DNA from: Bradyrhizobium huanghuaihaiense
Lineage (GTDB): Bacteria; Pseudomonadota; Alphaproteobacteria; Rhizobiales; Xanthobacteraceae
DNA: 64,000 nucleotides
Assembly: GCF_007830635.1 (NCBI RefSeq)
Contig: NZ_VLLA01000002.1
Span: 682,001-746,000 of the forward strand
Direction of reading: 5' to 3'
The position numbers and the translations under genes were made by a program. Below, in pieces: positions 1 through 8,176 of the stretch. The notes under the pieces are model-generated. The model was not told the DNA's origin. It worked only from the letters and a program-made list of their open reading frames with translations, and did no database searches. The stretch's first letter is position 1, and each line of letters opens with the position of its first letter.

Positions 1-1
1 T

Positions 2-1246
2 GCGGCGAGCCAGCTGAACGTCGAGGCCGCCGACATCGTGTTTGCAAAGGGCTTCGTCGCCTCGAAGCACAATCCGGAGAACCGGATCGCGTTCTCGCGC
101 GTCGCTGCGCTCAGCCATTGGTCGCCGGGCTCGCTGCCTGACGATGCCGGCCAGACCATCCGCGAGACCGCGTTCTGGACGCCGCCGGAGCTGACGCCGC
201 CCGACGATGACGACCGCATCAACTCCTCGCTCTGCCACGGCTTCATCTTCGACTTCTGCGGCGTCGAGATCGATCCGACGACGCTGGAGACGCGGATCGA
301 CCGCTACGTCACGATGCATGATTGCGGCACCATTTTGCACCCGGGCATGGTCAACGGTCAGATCCGCGGCGGCTTTGCCCAGGCGCTCGGTGCGGCGCTC
401 CTCGAGGAATATGGCTATGCCGAGGACGGCAGTTTTCTGACGGGTACGCTCGCCGACTATCTGCTGCCGACCACGACCGAGGTGCCTGAGCCCGAGATCT
501 TCCACATGGAGACGCCGTCGCCGTTCACGCCGCTCGGCGCCAAGGGCGTCGGCGAAGGCAATTGCATGTCGACGCCGGTGTGCCTTGCCAATGCGGTCGC
601 GGATGCGCTGGGCGTTGCCGACATCACTCTGCCGCTGGTGCCGGCGAGGCTGGCTGAGCTCGTGCGCGGCGCCGAGCCGCCGCCTCCCGCAGGCGCGGCT
701 GTTGCGCCTGTTCGCGAAGGCGACCGGCGGCTGCGCGGCGAAGGACAGGCCACGGTGAAGGGCGCGCCCGAGCAGGTCTGGGCGATGCTGCTCGATCCCG
801 CGACGTTGCAGTCGGTCATTCCCGGTTGCCAGCGCGTCGACAAGGTCACCGACAGGCATTTCCGCGCCGACGTCACGCTCGGCATCGGTCCCGTTACCGG
901 CCGCTATCGTGCCGACGTCGAGCTGTTCGATCTCGATCCGCCACGCGCGGTCACCTTGCGCGGCGGCGCCACCGGCGCACTCGGTTTCGGCAGCGCGGAG
1001 GGACGCATCACGCTTGCGCCCGACGGTAACGGCGGAACGAAACTGACGTACAGCTACGACGCCTCCATCGGCGGCAAGGTCGCCAGCATCGGCGGCCGTC
1101 TGCTCGATGGCGCGACGCGCGTGATCATCGGCCAGTTCTTCACGGCGCTCGCGCGCAAGGCCGGTGGTGGTGGCGCGGAAGGCGGAGGTTTCTCGCTGTT
1201 CGCGCTGCTGGCGAAGATGGCCAGCCTGTTCGGGGGACGCCGATGA
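2..1246 (+). CDS. Molybdenum hydroxylase large subunit (CoxL/XdhB-like) fused to C-terminal CoxG/SRPBCC domain, 5' truncated
   Basis: The frame is open from base 2, so the N-terminus lies outside the window. The first ~215 visible residues are the C-terminal part of a xanthine dehydrogenase/CO dehydrogenase-type large subunit: a glycine-rich cofactor segment (ILHPGMVNGQIRGG) and the active-site loop GAKGVGEG with the family's catalytic glutamate (around bases 541-560). After a proline/alanine linker (about 665-715), ~150 residues match the SRPBCC/CoxG fold (GEGQATVKGAPEQVWAMLLDP). The chain ends in a hydrophobic-basic tail (FSLFALLAKMASLFGGRR) like the membrane-anchoring end of CoxG. The next gene overlaps by 4 bp (ATGA), so this is the first visible member of a three-subunit enzyme. 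The substrate is unknown; the neighbouring CoA ligase and hydratase suggest an organic acid or its CoA ester rather than CO. Confidence 0.85.
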   Translation, partial: AASQLNVEAADIVFAKGFVASKHNPENRIAFSRVAALSHWSPGSLPDDAGQTIRETAFWTPPELTPPDDDDRINSSLCHGFIFDFCGVEIDPTTLETRIDRYVTMHDCGTILHPGMVNGQIRGGFAQALGAALLEEYGYAEDGSFLTGTLADYLLPTTTEVPEPEIFHMETPSPFTPLGAKGVGEGNCMSTPVCLANAVADALGVADITLPLVPARLAELVRGAEPPPPAGAAVAPVREGDRRLRGEGQATVKGAPEQVWAMLLDPATLQSVIPGCQRVDKVTDRHFRADVTLGIGPVTGRYRADVELFDLDPPRAVTLRGGATGALGFGSAEGRITLAPDGNGGTKLTYSYDASIGGKVASIGGRLLDGATRVIIGQFFTALARKAGGGGAEGGGFSLFALLAKMASLFGGRR

Positions 1247-2058
1247 AGCCGCCCGCATTCGACTATCTCCGGGCCGGGAGCATCAGTGACGTGGTCGAAG
1301 GGCTCGCGCAGCAGGGCGGCGATGCCCGTGTGCTCGCCGGCGGGCAGTCGCTGATGGCGATGCTCAACATGCGCCTCGCCAAGCCGAAGCTGCTGATTGA
1401 CATCATGCGGATCAAAGAACTCCGCCAGATCGAGCGGAAGAACGATGCCGTCGTCATCGGCGCCGGCGTGCGCCAGGCGGATCTGTTGGCCTGGCCCGAC
1501 CTTGCCGAGGCGCTGCCGCTGGTGGCCCTGGCGCTGCCCTGGGTCGGGCACGTGCAGACCCGCAGCCGCGGCACCATCTGCGGCTCGCTCGCGCATGCCG
1601 ATCCCAGTGCCGAGATGCCCCTGGCGCTGGTCGCGCTCGGCGGCGAGGTGTTGTTGCGTAACGCCAGGCGTCGGCGGCGCGTTGCTGCCAAGGACTTCTT
1701 CGCCGGCATGATGCTGACCGCGCGCGCCGACGACGAGCTGATCGAAGGCATCTCGCTGCCCGTCATCAAGGGATCGCGCGTCGCCTTCCGCGAGGTGGCG
1801 CGCCGCCACGGCGATTTTGCCATCGTTGCCTGCGCGGCGATGAAAACGCCGAACGGCGTGCGTCTCGCCGTCGGCGGTGTCGCCGACGTTCCGACAGCGC
1901 GCGACTGGCCGCGGCTGGAGGGCAGCGCCCTCGATGATGCCCTCAATGCCTTTGCCTACGAACTCGGTGCGCGCGACGACGTCCACGCCACGGCGCGCTA
2001 TCGCCGCGACCTCGTGCGCATGATCGGCCGCGATCTGATCCGCGAGGTGCTGCAATGA
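1243..2058 (+). CDS. Molybdenum hydroxylase FAD-binding medium subunit (CoxM-like)
   Basis: A 271-residue protein of the size expected for the FAD subunit of xanthine dehydrogenase-family enzymes. It shows both FAD signatures of the family: AGGQSLMAMLNMRL near residue 32 and the TICGSLAHADPSAEMP loop near residue 110. It would pass electrons from the iron-sulfur subunit to an acceptor through FAD. The ATG overlaps the stop of the large subunit by 4 bp, and its own stop overlaps the start of the small subunit, so the three subunits are translationally coupled in the order large, medium, small. I see no missing motif. Confidence 0.9.
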   Translation: MKPPAFDYLRAGSISDVVEGLAQQGGDARVLAGGQSLMAMLNMRLAKPKLLIDIMRIKELRQIERKNDAVVIGAGVRQADLLAWPDLAEALPLVALALPWVGHVQTRSRGTICGSLAHADPSAEMPLALVALGGEVLLRNARRRRRVAAKDFFAGMMLTARADDELIEGISLPVIKGSRVAFREVARRHGDFAIVACAAMKTPNGVRLAVGGVADVPTARDWPRLEGSALDDALNAFAYELGARDDVHATARYRRDLVRMIGRDLIREVLQ

Positions 2059-2570
2059 CCCGTCTCAAGGCCGATCGGCGGCATGCGGTCCGGTTCTCGC
2101 TCAACGGCAAGCCGGTCGAGGCCGAGGCCGAGCCGCGCATGCTGCTGTCCGATTTCCTGCGCCACCAGCTGGGTGCCACCGGCACCCATGTCGGCTGCGA
2201 GCACGGCGTCTGCGGCGCCTGCACTGTTGTCGTCGACGGCATGCTGACCCGGTCCTGCCTGACGCTTGCTGCGCAGGTCGATGGCTGTGAGCTCAAAACG
2301 GTCGAAGGCATTGCGCCCTCGGCCGACCGGCTTGGCGTGCTGCAGCAGGCCTTCCGCCGCAACCACGCGCTCCAGTGCGGCTTCTGCACCGCCGGCATCT
2401 TGATGTCGCTGGACCACTATCTCGGCAAGAACCCAAATCCGACCGAAGCGGAGATTCGCGATCTCCTCAGCGGGCATATCTGCCGCTGCACCGGTTACAC
2501 CCCGATCATCCAGGCGGCGTTAGATGCCGCCGCCGAGCTCACTTCCAAAAAAGAGACGTCTGATGCTTGA
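2055..2570 (+). CDS. Molybdenum hydroxylase 2Fe-2S small subunit (CoxS-like)
   Basis: A 171-residue two-cluster iron-sulfur subunit. The plant-ferredoxin-type cluster is visible as CEHGVCGACTVVVDG with its later cysteine (SCLT), and the helical second cluster as CGFCTAGILMS plus ICRCTGY, which are the four-cysteine sets of this family. It transfers electrons from the molybdenum centre to the FAD subunit. The start overlaps the medium subunit (ATGA). The 3' end overlaps the next gene's likely ATG by 8 bp. The N-terminal extension before the first strand is slightly longer than in typical CoxS (about 160 residues), which is unremarkable. Confidence 0.93.
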   Translation: MTRLKADRRHAVRFSLNGKPVEAEAEPRMLLSDFLRHQLGATGTHVGCEHGVCGACTVVVDGMLTRSCLTLAAQVDGCELKTVEGIAPSADRLGVLQQAFRRNHALQCGFCTAGILMSLDHYLGKNPNPTEAEIRDLLSGHICRCTGYTPIIQAALDAAAELTSKKETSDA

Positions 2571-4107
2571 TCTCGCCAGCAGCTTCGTTGCCAGCGCCGC
2601 GCGCGATCCCAACGTTGTTGCATTGATCGACGGCGATCTCCGCCTGACCTACCGTCAGTGGTACGACAAGATCTCCGCGCTGGTGGCCTCCTTCGACCGC
2701 CTTGGCCTCAAGCCCGGCGATCACGTCGTCACGCTGCTGCAAAACCGCTGGGAGGCGGCGACGCTGCACTGGGCCTGCCAGTTCGCAGGCCTCGTGATCA
2801 CGCCGATCAACTGGCGCGCCAAGGCCGACGAACTCGATTACTGCATCGAGAACGCCGAGGCCTGCGCGGTGTTCTATCAGGACATCTCCGCCGAAGCCGT
2901 GCAGGGGGCGGCGCTGGCAGGCAGGCTGCTGGGCGTCTCCGTCGATCCCGGGATTGGTGAGGCGACGAGCTTCGCCGATCTGATCAAAAACGCTGCGCCG
3001 GACGCCGAGCCGCGCGTCGGCGCCGATGCCTGGTCGATCATGCTCTATACGTCAGGCACGACCTCGCGCCCGAAGGGCGTGCCGCGCCGGCATCGCGCCG
3101 AACGCACCGCCGCGATTGCCCATGTCGCGCAAAACCTCTATGGCCGCGGCGAGCGCACGCTCGGCGTCATGCCGCTCTACCACACCATGGGCGTCCGCTC
3201 GCTGCTGGCGATGTCGCTGATCGGCGGCACGTTCATCTGCCTGCCGCGCTATGACAGCCGCCAGGCGCTGGCGCTGATCGAGCAGGAAGCGATCACCAAT
3301 CTCTATCTGGTGCCGACGCTCTATCACGACCTCGTCCATCACGAGGCCTTTGCCGGGACCAATGTCTCCAGCGTCCGCAAGCTCGGCTTTGCCGGCGCGT
3401 CGATGACCGACGGCCTGCTCAAGAAGCTGAACGTGGCGTTCAAGCCAAACCTGTTCGTCAACCATTACGGCAGCTCGGAGATCTACACCTTTACGATCGA
3501 TCAGAACGCGGCGGCAAAGCCCGGCTCGGCCGGCAAGGCGGGGCTGAACCAGCACGTCAAGGTCGTGCGCATCGGCGCGCGGTCGGTCGCGGATCTTGCT
3601 GCGGTCGGCGAGGAGGGCGAGATCATTGCTACGCTTGCCGGCGACGAAGCCTTTGAGGGGTACTGGCGGCGCCCTGAGGCCGATGCAAAATCGCTGCGCG
3701 AGGGTTGGTACTTCACCGGCGACACCGGCTACGTCGATCCCGACGGCGACCTGTTCGTCACCGGCCGCGTCGACGACATGATCATCACCGGCGGCGAGAA
3801 CGTCTCGCCGGTCGAGATCGAGAGCTGCCTGTCGCTGCACCCCGCCGTCGACGAGGTCGCGGTGGTCGGCGTCGCTGATGAGAGGTGGGGCAAGGTCGTC
3901 GCCGCCTTCGTCAAGCGCAACCGCGCGGTCTCGGAAGTCGAGCTGGAGCAGTTCTGCCGCACCTCGGGCCTTGCCAATTTCAAGCGGCCGCGCCGCTACG
4001 TCTTCGTCGACGCGATCCCGAAATCGCCGGTCGGCAAGCTGCTGCGGCGATTGCTCGTCGCTGGAGAATACGAGGCCGAGCGCCTGCCGCCGTCGGACGC
4101 CGCCTGA
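2563..4107 (+). CDS. AMP-dependent acyl-CoA ligase (aromatic/alicyclic acid type)
   Basis: An ANL-superfamily adenylate-forming ligase of 514 residues from the ATG at 2563; a frame-extending ATG at 2524 lies inside the previous gene and gives an atypical basic leader. Signatures are the P-loop YTSGTTSRPKG, the adenine-binding YGSSEIYTF, the hinge FTGDTGYVDPDG...GRVDDMIITGGENVSP and the C-terminal catalytic lysine in SPVGKLLRR. It would activate a carboxylic acid to its CoA thioester using ATP. The sequence style recalls benzoate- or cyclohexanecarboxylate-CoA ligases, but the substrate cannot be read from motifs. It is cotranscribed with a molybdenum hydroxylase and an enoyl-CoA hydratase, consistent with CoA-dependent degradation of a ring acid. 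Confidence 0.9.
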   Translation: MLDLASSFVASAARDPNVVALIDGDLRLTYRQWYDKISALVASFDRLGLKPGDHVVTLLQNRWEAATLHWACQFAGLVITPINWRAKADELDYCIENAEACAVFYQDISAEAVQGAALAGRLLGVSVDPGIGEATSFADLIKNAAPDAEPRVGADAWSIMLYTSGTTSRPKGVPRRHRAERTAAIAHVAQNLYGRGERTLGVMPLYHTMGVRSLLAMSLIGGTFICLPRYDSRQALALIEQEAITNLYLVPTLYHDLVHHEAFAGTNVSSVRKLGFAGASMTDGLLKKLNVAFKPNLFVNHYGSSEIYTFTIDQNAAAKPGSAGKAGLNQHVKVVRIGARSVADLAAVGEEGEIIATLAGDEAFEGYWRRPEADAKSLREGWYFTGDTGYVDPDGDLFVTGRVDDMIITGGENVSPVEIESCLSLHPAVDEVAVVGVADERWGKVVAAFVKRNRAVSEVELEQFCRTSGLANFKRPRRYVFVDAIPKSPVGKLLRRLLVAGEYEAERLPPSDAA

Positions 4108-4137
4108 TCATCACCCCATCAACAGAAGGAAGCCAAC

Positions 4138-4944
4138 ATGCCGTCACCCTATACATTCGCCGATCCCCGACTCGCAAAACTCGACGGGTTCAAGGTCGAG
4201 ATCGACGAGGCGCATGAGCGCGCCGACATTATCTTAGGGAGGCCGCCCTATAACGTCGTGGCGATGCCGCAGCGCGACCAGCTCCGGTTGGCCTTCGAGA
4301 CGTTGGACGAAGACCCGCGCGTCCGCGTCATCGTGGTGCGCGGCGAGGGCGAGCATTTCTCCAGCGGCGGCAATATCGGCGGCTTCATGGAGGCAAGCCC
4401 GGAGCATGTCTCCAAGCTCGCCTGGAACATCGCCGCGCCCGCCCGCTGCGCCAAGCCCGTGATCGTCGCCAATCGCGGCTATTGCTTCGGCGTCGGCTTC
4501 GAGCTGTCGCTCGCCTGCGACTTCCGCATCGCCTCCGAGACCACGCAATACGCGCTGCCGGAGCAGAAGCTCGGCCAGATCCCGGGCTCGGGCGGCTCGG
4601 CGCGCCTGCAGAAGATGGTCGGCATCACCCGCACCAAGGACATCGTGATGCGCTCCAAGCGCATCTCGGCCAAGCAGGCCTATGAGTGGGGCATCGCCAC
4701 CGAATGCGTGCCGGATGCCGAGCTGGAAAAGGCGACCGACAGGCTCGTCGATGAGCTCCGCACCTTCTCGCCGCTGGCGCAGCGCACCGCCAAGAAGCTC
4801 CTCAACGACACCGAGGATTCGACGCTCGCCATCGCCATCGAGCTCGAAGGCCATTGCTACAGCCGCCTGCGCCAGTCGGAGGACTTCAAGGAGGGCGTCG
4901 AGGCCTTCAACGCCAAGCGTCCGCCGAAATTCGTCGGCCGCTGA
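4138..4944 (+). CDS. Enoyl-CoA hydratase/isomerase (crotonase) family protein
   Basis: A 268-residue crotonase-fold protein. The oxyanion-hole segment FSSGGNIGGF and the CoA-site GSGGSARL are present. Both acid/base glutamates of true hydratases align, E122 in GFELSLACD and E142 in LPEQKLGQIPG, so hydration (or hydrolysis/isomerisation) of an enoyl-CoA is plausible. A purine-rich tract (gaaggaagccaac) precedes the ATG. It lies 30 bp after the ligase gene and 77 bp before an MFS carrier, from which it is separated by a strong hairpin. It could equally be a dienoyl-CoA hydratase of an alicyclic/aromatic pathway; motifs do not decide. Confidence 0.88.
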   Translation: MPSPYTFADPRLAKLDGFKVEIDEAHERADIILGRPPYNVVAMPQRDQLRLAFETLDEDPRVRVIVVRGEGEHFSSGGNIGGFMEASPEHVSKLAWNIAAPARCAKPVIVANRGYCFGVGFELSLACDFRIASETTQYALPEQKLGQIPGSGGSARLQKMVGITRTKDIVMRSKRISAKQAYEWGIATECVPDAELEKATDRLVDELRTFSPLAQRTAKKLLNDTEDSTLAIAIELEGHCYSRLRQSEDFKEGVEAFNAKRPPKFVGR

Positions 4945-4963
4945 CGCGCGACGTAAACGAACT

Positions 4964-4993
4964 GCCGCGGTCCGCAATGGCGCGGACCGCGGC
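4964..4993 (+). terminator. Intercistronic hairpin (12-bp perfect stem)
   Basis: GCCGCGGTCCGC at 4964-4975 and GCGGACCGCGGC at 4982-4993 form a perfect 12-bp GC-rich stem with a 6-nt loop, located 19 bp after the hydratase stop and about 13 bp before the Shine-Dalgarno of the MFS gene. There is no U-tract, so it may be a Rho-dependent or attenuating terminator, or an mRNA-stabilising processing site that lowers carrier expression relative to the enzymes. Confidence 0.5.
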
Positions 4994-5021
4994 GCTACTC
5001 AAACGGGGGAGGTAAAACAAC

Positions 5022-6353
5022 ATGGCTGAGATGGATATGCCGGTCGCGGGTGCAGAGGCATCAGCGGACAACAAGCAGATGGTCAATGCGATCATCGCGT
5101 CGGTGCTCGGATGGGCACTCGATCTGTTCGATTTGTTCATTCTGCTCTACGTGGCGCCGGTCGTCGGTGCGCTGTTCTTTCCGTCGAGCAATGCGGCGCT
5201 GTCGCTGGCGGCGGTCTACGGCTCGTTCGCCGTGACGCTGCTGATGCGGCCGCTGGGATCGGCGGTGTTCGGACATTATGCCGACGTGCACGGCCGCAAG
5301 CAGGCCATGCTGATCGCCATTGTGGGCGTCGGCCTCAGCACCGCGGCGTTTGGCCTCTTGCCGACCATCGCGCAGGTCGGCGTGATCGCGCCGATCATCT
5401 TCCTGATCCTGCGCCTCGTGCAGGGCGTGTTCGTCGGCGGTGTCGTGGCCTCGACCCACACGATCGGCACCGAGTCCGTGCCGCCGCAATGGCGCGGCGC
5501 GATGTCGGGCCTGGTCGGCGGCGGCGGCGCCGGCATCGGTGCGCTGCTGGCGTCCTTCATCTTCCTGGTCACATCCTCGGTGTTCCCCGGCGATGCCTTC
5601 GCGGTCTGGGGCTGGCGCTTCATGTTCTTCTCGGGACTGCTGAGCTCGCTGCTCGGCTGGTTCATCTTCCGCAACCTCGAGGAATCGCCCTATTTCAAGG
5701 AGCTCAAGCGCCAGCAGGGCAACAAGCAGGCGAAGGTCTCGAAGGCGCCGGTCAAGGACGTGTTCTCCGGCGAGTATCGCGGCGTTCTGCTGGTCAATCT
5801 GCTCATCACCTTCGGCGGTGGCGCCGGCTATTACCTCACCTCCGGCTATCTGCCGAGCTTCCTGAAGGTCATCAACGCGGTCCCGAACCAGACCTCGTCG
5901 CTGATCCTGATGGGCGCGAGCGTCTCGGCGTTCTTCTCGGCCGTGCTGATCGGCGCGCTGAGCGACTGGATCGGCCGCAAGAGGACCTTTCTGCTGATCG
6001 GCGTGCTGGCGGCGGTGCTGCTGCCGCTGTGCTATCTCAACCTCTCCGCGACCACGGACACGACGCAGATCACGCTTCTTGCACTCGCCATCGCCTTCAT
6101 CGGCAATGCCGGCTATGCGCCGGTGCTGATCTTCCTCAACGAGCGTTTCCCGACCGCGCTGCGCGCCAGCGGCACCGGCCTGTCCTGGAACATCGGCTTT
6201 GCGCTGGGCGGCATGATGCCGACCTTCGTCTCGCTGGTGAGCGCCAGCCCGGCGCAGATTCCGATGTCGCTGGCTTACTTCGCGGTCGGCGTGTTCGTGG
6301 TCTACCTGATCGGGGCGGTCGTGATCCCCGAGACCAAGGGCAACTTCCGCTGA
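5022..6353 (+). CDS. MFS transporter, metabolite:H+ symporter type
   Basis: A 443-residue, 12-helix major facilitator. The loop 2-3 signature GHYADVHGRKQAM and the matching loop 8-9 sequence ALSDWIGRKRTF are visible, as is an acidic first helix (LGWALDLFDLFILL) typical of organic/aromatic acid-proton symporters. Shine-Dalgarno GGGGGAGG lies 9 bases before the ATG. It would import the acid that the upstream ligase activates, in the inner membrane. Substrate class is an inference from context and helix-1 character; sialic-acid or lactate-type carriers of the same superfamily are the alternatives. Confidence 0.88.
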   Translation: MAEMDMPVAGAEASADNKQMVNAIIASVLGWALDLFDLFILLYVAPVVGALFFPSSNAALSLAAVYGSFAVTLLMRPLGSAVFGHYADVHGRKQAMLIAIVGVGLSTAAFGLLPTIAQVGVIAPIIFLILRLVQGVFVGGVVASTHTIGTESVPPQWRGAMSGLVGGGGAGIGALLASFIFLVTSSVFPGDAFAVWGWRFMFFSGLLSSLLGWFIFRNLEESPYFKELKRQQGNKQAKVSKAPVKDVFSGEYRGVLLVNLLITFGGGAGYYLTSGYLPSFLKVINAVPNQTSSLILMGASVSAFFSAVLIGALSDWIGRKRTFLLIGVLAAVLLPLCYLNLSATTDTTQITLLALAIAFIGNAGYAPVLIFLNERFPTALRASGTGLSWNIGFALGGMMPTFVSLVSASPAQIPMSLAYFAVGVFVVYLIGAVVIPETKGNFR

Positions 6354-6358
6354 GCCTT

Positions 6359-6393
6359 GCGCCGGCGCGGCTGCCTTGCCGTCGCGCCGGCGC
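6359..6393 (+). terminator. GC-rich hairpin downstream of the MFS gene
   Basis: GCGCCGGCGCG (6359-6369) and CGCGCCGGCGC (6383-6393) are exact reverse complements, giving an 11-bp stem with a 13-nt loop starting 5 bp after the MFS stop codon. No T-run follows, so it is a terminator-like structure rather than a textbook intrinsic terminator. Confidence 0.5.
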
Positions 6394-6398
6394 GCTCG

Positions 6399-6476
6399 AT
6401 GCATCCCGTGGGCACCTGCCGGATGGGCGACCCCGTCGACCGGAAGATCAGCGATGCGCTGCTGCGGCATCATTGA
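6399..6476 (+). pseudogene. Possible relic of a GMC oxidoreductase C-terminus
   Basis: The 25-codon reading frame after the MFS hairpin encodes MHPVGTCRMGDPVD followed by unrelated residues and a stop. HPVGTCRMG is the near-invariant C-terminal signature of GMC-family flavin alcohol/choline dehydrogenases, including its catalytic histidine. Nothing upstream in this frame resembles the rest of a GMC enzyme (it runs back into the MFS gene's frame), and the downstream residues do not continue the family. I read this as a short remnant left by a deletion or insertion; chance is the alternative but the nine-residue match is specific. Confidence 0.35.
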
Positions 6477-6573
6477 TCCCTTTTCGCCGTGCCCCTTTCG
6501 GTGTAGCTCTGCGCCGGCTTGAAACGGTGGGGCGCTGGGCCCGCCGACGACCGAAATCATGGAGGCACCAAGG

Positions 6574-8007
6574 ATGTATCCGAAAGTACAAATGTTCATC
6601 GCCGGCGAGTGGACCGACGGCACGTCCGGCAAGTCGGAGGACATCCTCAATCCCGCCACCGGCCAGCCGATCGGCAAGACCCCGCACGCTTCGAAGGCCG
6701 ATCTCGACCGCGCGCTGGAAGCCGCCAAGGCCGGTTTCGAAGTCTGGCGCAAGACCTCGCCGTTCGACCGCTACAAGCTGATGCGCAAGGCCGCGGACAT
6801 CATCCGCTCCCGCGCCGCCGAGATCGCGCCCGTCATGACCATGGAGCAGGGCAAGCCGGTGGTGGAAGCGCAGGGCGAGACCATGCTCGCCGGCGACCTC
6901 ATCGACTGGTTCTCCGAGGAAGCCCGCCGTGCCTATGGCCGCATCGTGCCGCCGCGGATGGGCAACGTCTCCCAGCTCGTGACCAAGGAGCCGGTCGGCC
7001 CGGTCGCGGCGTTCACGCCCTGGAATTTCCCGATCAACCAGGCCGTGCGCAAGATTTCGGCCGCGCTCGCCGCCGGCTGCTCGATCATCGTCAAGGGTCC
7101 GGAAGAGACCCCCGCGAGCTGCATGGAGCTGGTGCGCGCCTATGCCGATGCCGGCATTCCGCCCGGCGTCGTGCAGCTGGTGTTCGGCGTGCCGTCCGAA
7201 GTGTCGGAATATCTCATTCCGCATCCGATCATCCGCAAGATCAGCTTTACGGGCTCGACCGCGGTCGGCAAGCATCTGGCTGCGCTCGCCGGCCTGCACA
7301 TGAAGCGCGTCACCATGGAGCTTGGCGGCCATGCGCCGGCGATCGTGTTCGCGGACGCGGACCTCGACAATGCCGCGAAAATCCTGTCGGCCAACAAGTT
7401 CCGCAATGCCGGTCAGGTCTGCGTCTCGCCGACGCGCTTTCTGGTGCATGAGAGCGTCTATCAGCCGTTCGTCGACAAGTTCGTCGCGGCCGCCAAGAGC
7501 CTCAAGGTCGGCAACGGCCTCGACAAGGACACCCGCATGGGTCCGCTGGCGAATCCGCGCCGCGTCGACGCCATGGAAGGTCTTGTCTCCGACGCGGTCC
7601 AGCGCGGCGCCAAGGTCCAGGCCGGCGGCAAGCGCATCGGCAATGAGGGCTTCTTCTTCGAGCCGACCGTGATCACCGACGTGCCGCGCGAGGCCCGCAT
7701 CATGAACGAGGAGCCGTTCGGACCTCTGGCCCCGATCACATCGTTCGGCAGCTATGACGAGGTGGTGGCTGAAGCAAACCGCCTGCCTTACGGCCTTGCG
7801 GCCTATGCCTACACCACCTCGACCAAGACGATGCAGGCGATCGGCGCCGACGTCGAGTGCGGCATGGTCTCGATCAACCACCACGGCCTCGCGCTGCCGG
7901 AAGTACCGTTCGGCGGCATCAAGGATTCCGGCTACGGCTCGGAAGGCGGCCTCGAGGCGATCGAGGGGTACCTCAACACGAAGTTCGTGACCCAGGCGAG
8001 CGCGTAA
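6574..8007 (+). CDS. NAD(P)-dependent aldehyde dehydrogenase, succinate-semialdehyde dehydrogenase-like
   Basis: An aldehyde dehydrogenase of 477 residues from the ATG at 6574, chosen over the ATG at 6559 because GGAGG (6561-6565) sits 8 bases upstream. Catalytic cysteine C283 (NAGQVCVSP) and general-base E249 (MELGGHAP) are present, with the coenzyme motif FTGSTAVG. It would oxidise an aldehyde, commonly a semialdehyde, to the acid. One unusual detail is [10 protein letters not shown] in place of the frequent VKPAEETP around the coenzyme-binding lysine. It follows a 220-bp spacer with a hairpin and a GMC relic, so it may have its own promoter, although I see no convincing one. Confidence 0.9.
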   Translation: MYPKVQMFIAGEWTDGTSGKSEDILNPATGQPIGKTPHASKADLDRALEAAKAGFEVWRKTSPFDRYKLMRKAADIIRSRAAEIAPVMTMEQGKPVVEAQGETMLAGDLIDWFSEEARRAYGRIVPPRMGNVSQLVTKEPVGPVAAFTPWNFPINQAVRKISAALAAGCSIIVKGPEETPASCMELVRAYADAGIPPGVVQLVFGVPSEVSEYLIPHPIIRKISFTGSTAVGKHLAALAGLHMKRVTMELGGHAPAIVFADADLDNAAKILSANKFRNAGQVCVSPTRFLVHESVYQPFVDKFVAAAKSLKVGNGLDKDTRMGPLANPRRVDAMEGLVSDAVQRGAKVQAGGKRIGNEGFFFEPTVITDVPREARIMNEEPFGPLAPITSFGSYDEVVAEANRLPYGLAAYAYTTSTKTMQAIGADVECGMVSINHHGLALPEVPFGGIKDSGYGSEGGLEAIEGYLNTKFVTQASA

Positions 8008-8020
8008 GGAAACTTACGGC

Positions 8021-8163
8021 TCTCGTGCCCCGGACGCAGCGCAGCGCTTCTTCAGCGGTGCGCTGCAGAGCCGGGGCCCATCTTGTTGCGCGTCGTGACC
8101 CATCTCTGGGTCCCGGCTCTGCGCAGCAACGCTTGCGCGTTGCAGCGCGTCCGGGACACGAGA
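8021..8163. repeat. Inverted-repeat intergenic element between convergent genes
   Basis: The whole gap between the aldehyde dehydrogenase and the convergent binding-protein gene is two imperfect inverted copies of a ~58-bp unit. TCTCGTGCCCCGGACGC begins at 8021, and its complement, GCGTCCGGGACACGAGA, ends at 8163. The inner ends are AGAGCCGGGGCCC (about 8068-8080) and GGGTCCCGGCTCT (about 8108-8120). Such palindromic elements recur in Bradyrhizobium-type genomes (general knowledge). Transcribed from either side it would form a long hairpin, so it could serve as a bidirectional terminator. Confidence 0.7.
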
Positions 8164-8176
8164 TCGGAGGCCGCGA

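Noticed and set aside
2..2570. Aerobic CO dehydrogenase (coxLMS)
   Set aside because: The visible active-site loop is GAKGVGEG as in general xanthine dehydrogenase-family enzymes, and the operon lacks other cox genes apart from the fused CoxG-like domain; the neighbours suggest organic-acid metabolism.
5061..6752. Very long antisense frame opposite the MFS gene
   Set aside because: High-GC codon bias opens long antisense frames; the predicted protein is His/Arg/Asp-rich with no domain, while the plus strand encodes a clear 12-helix carrier.
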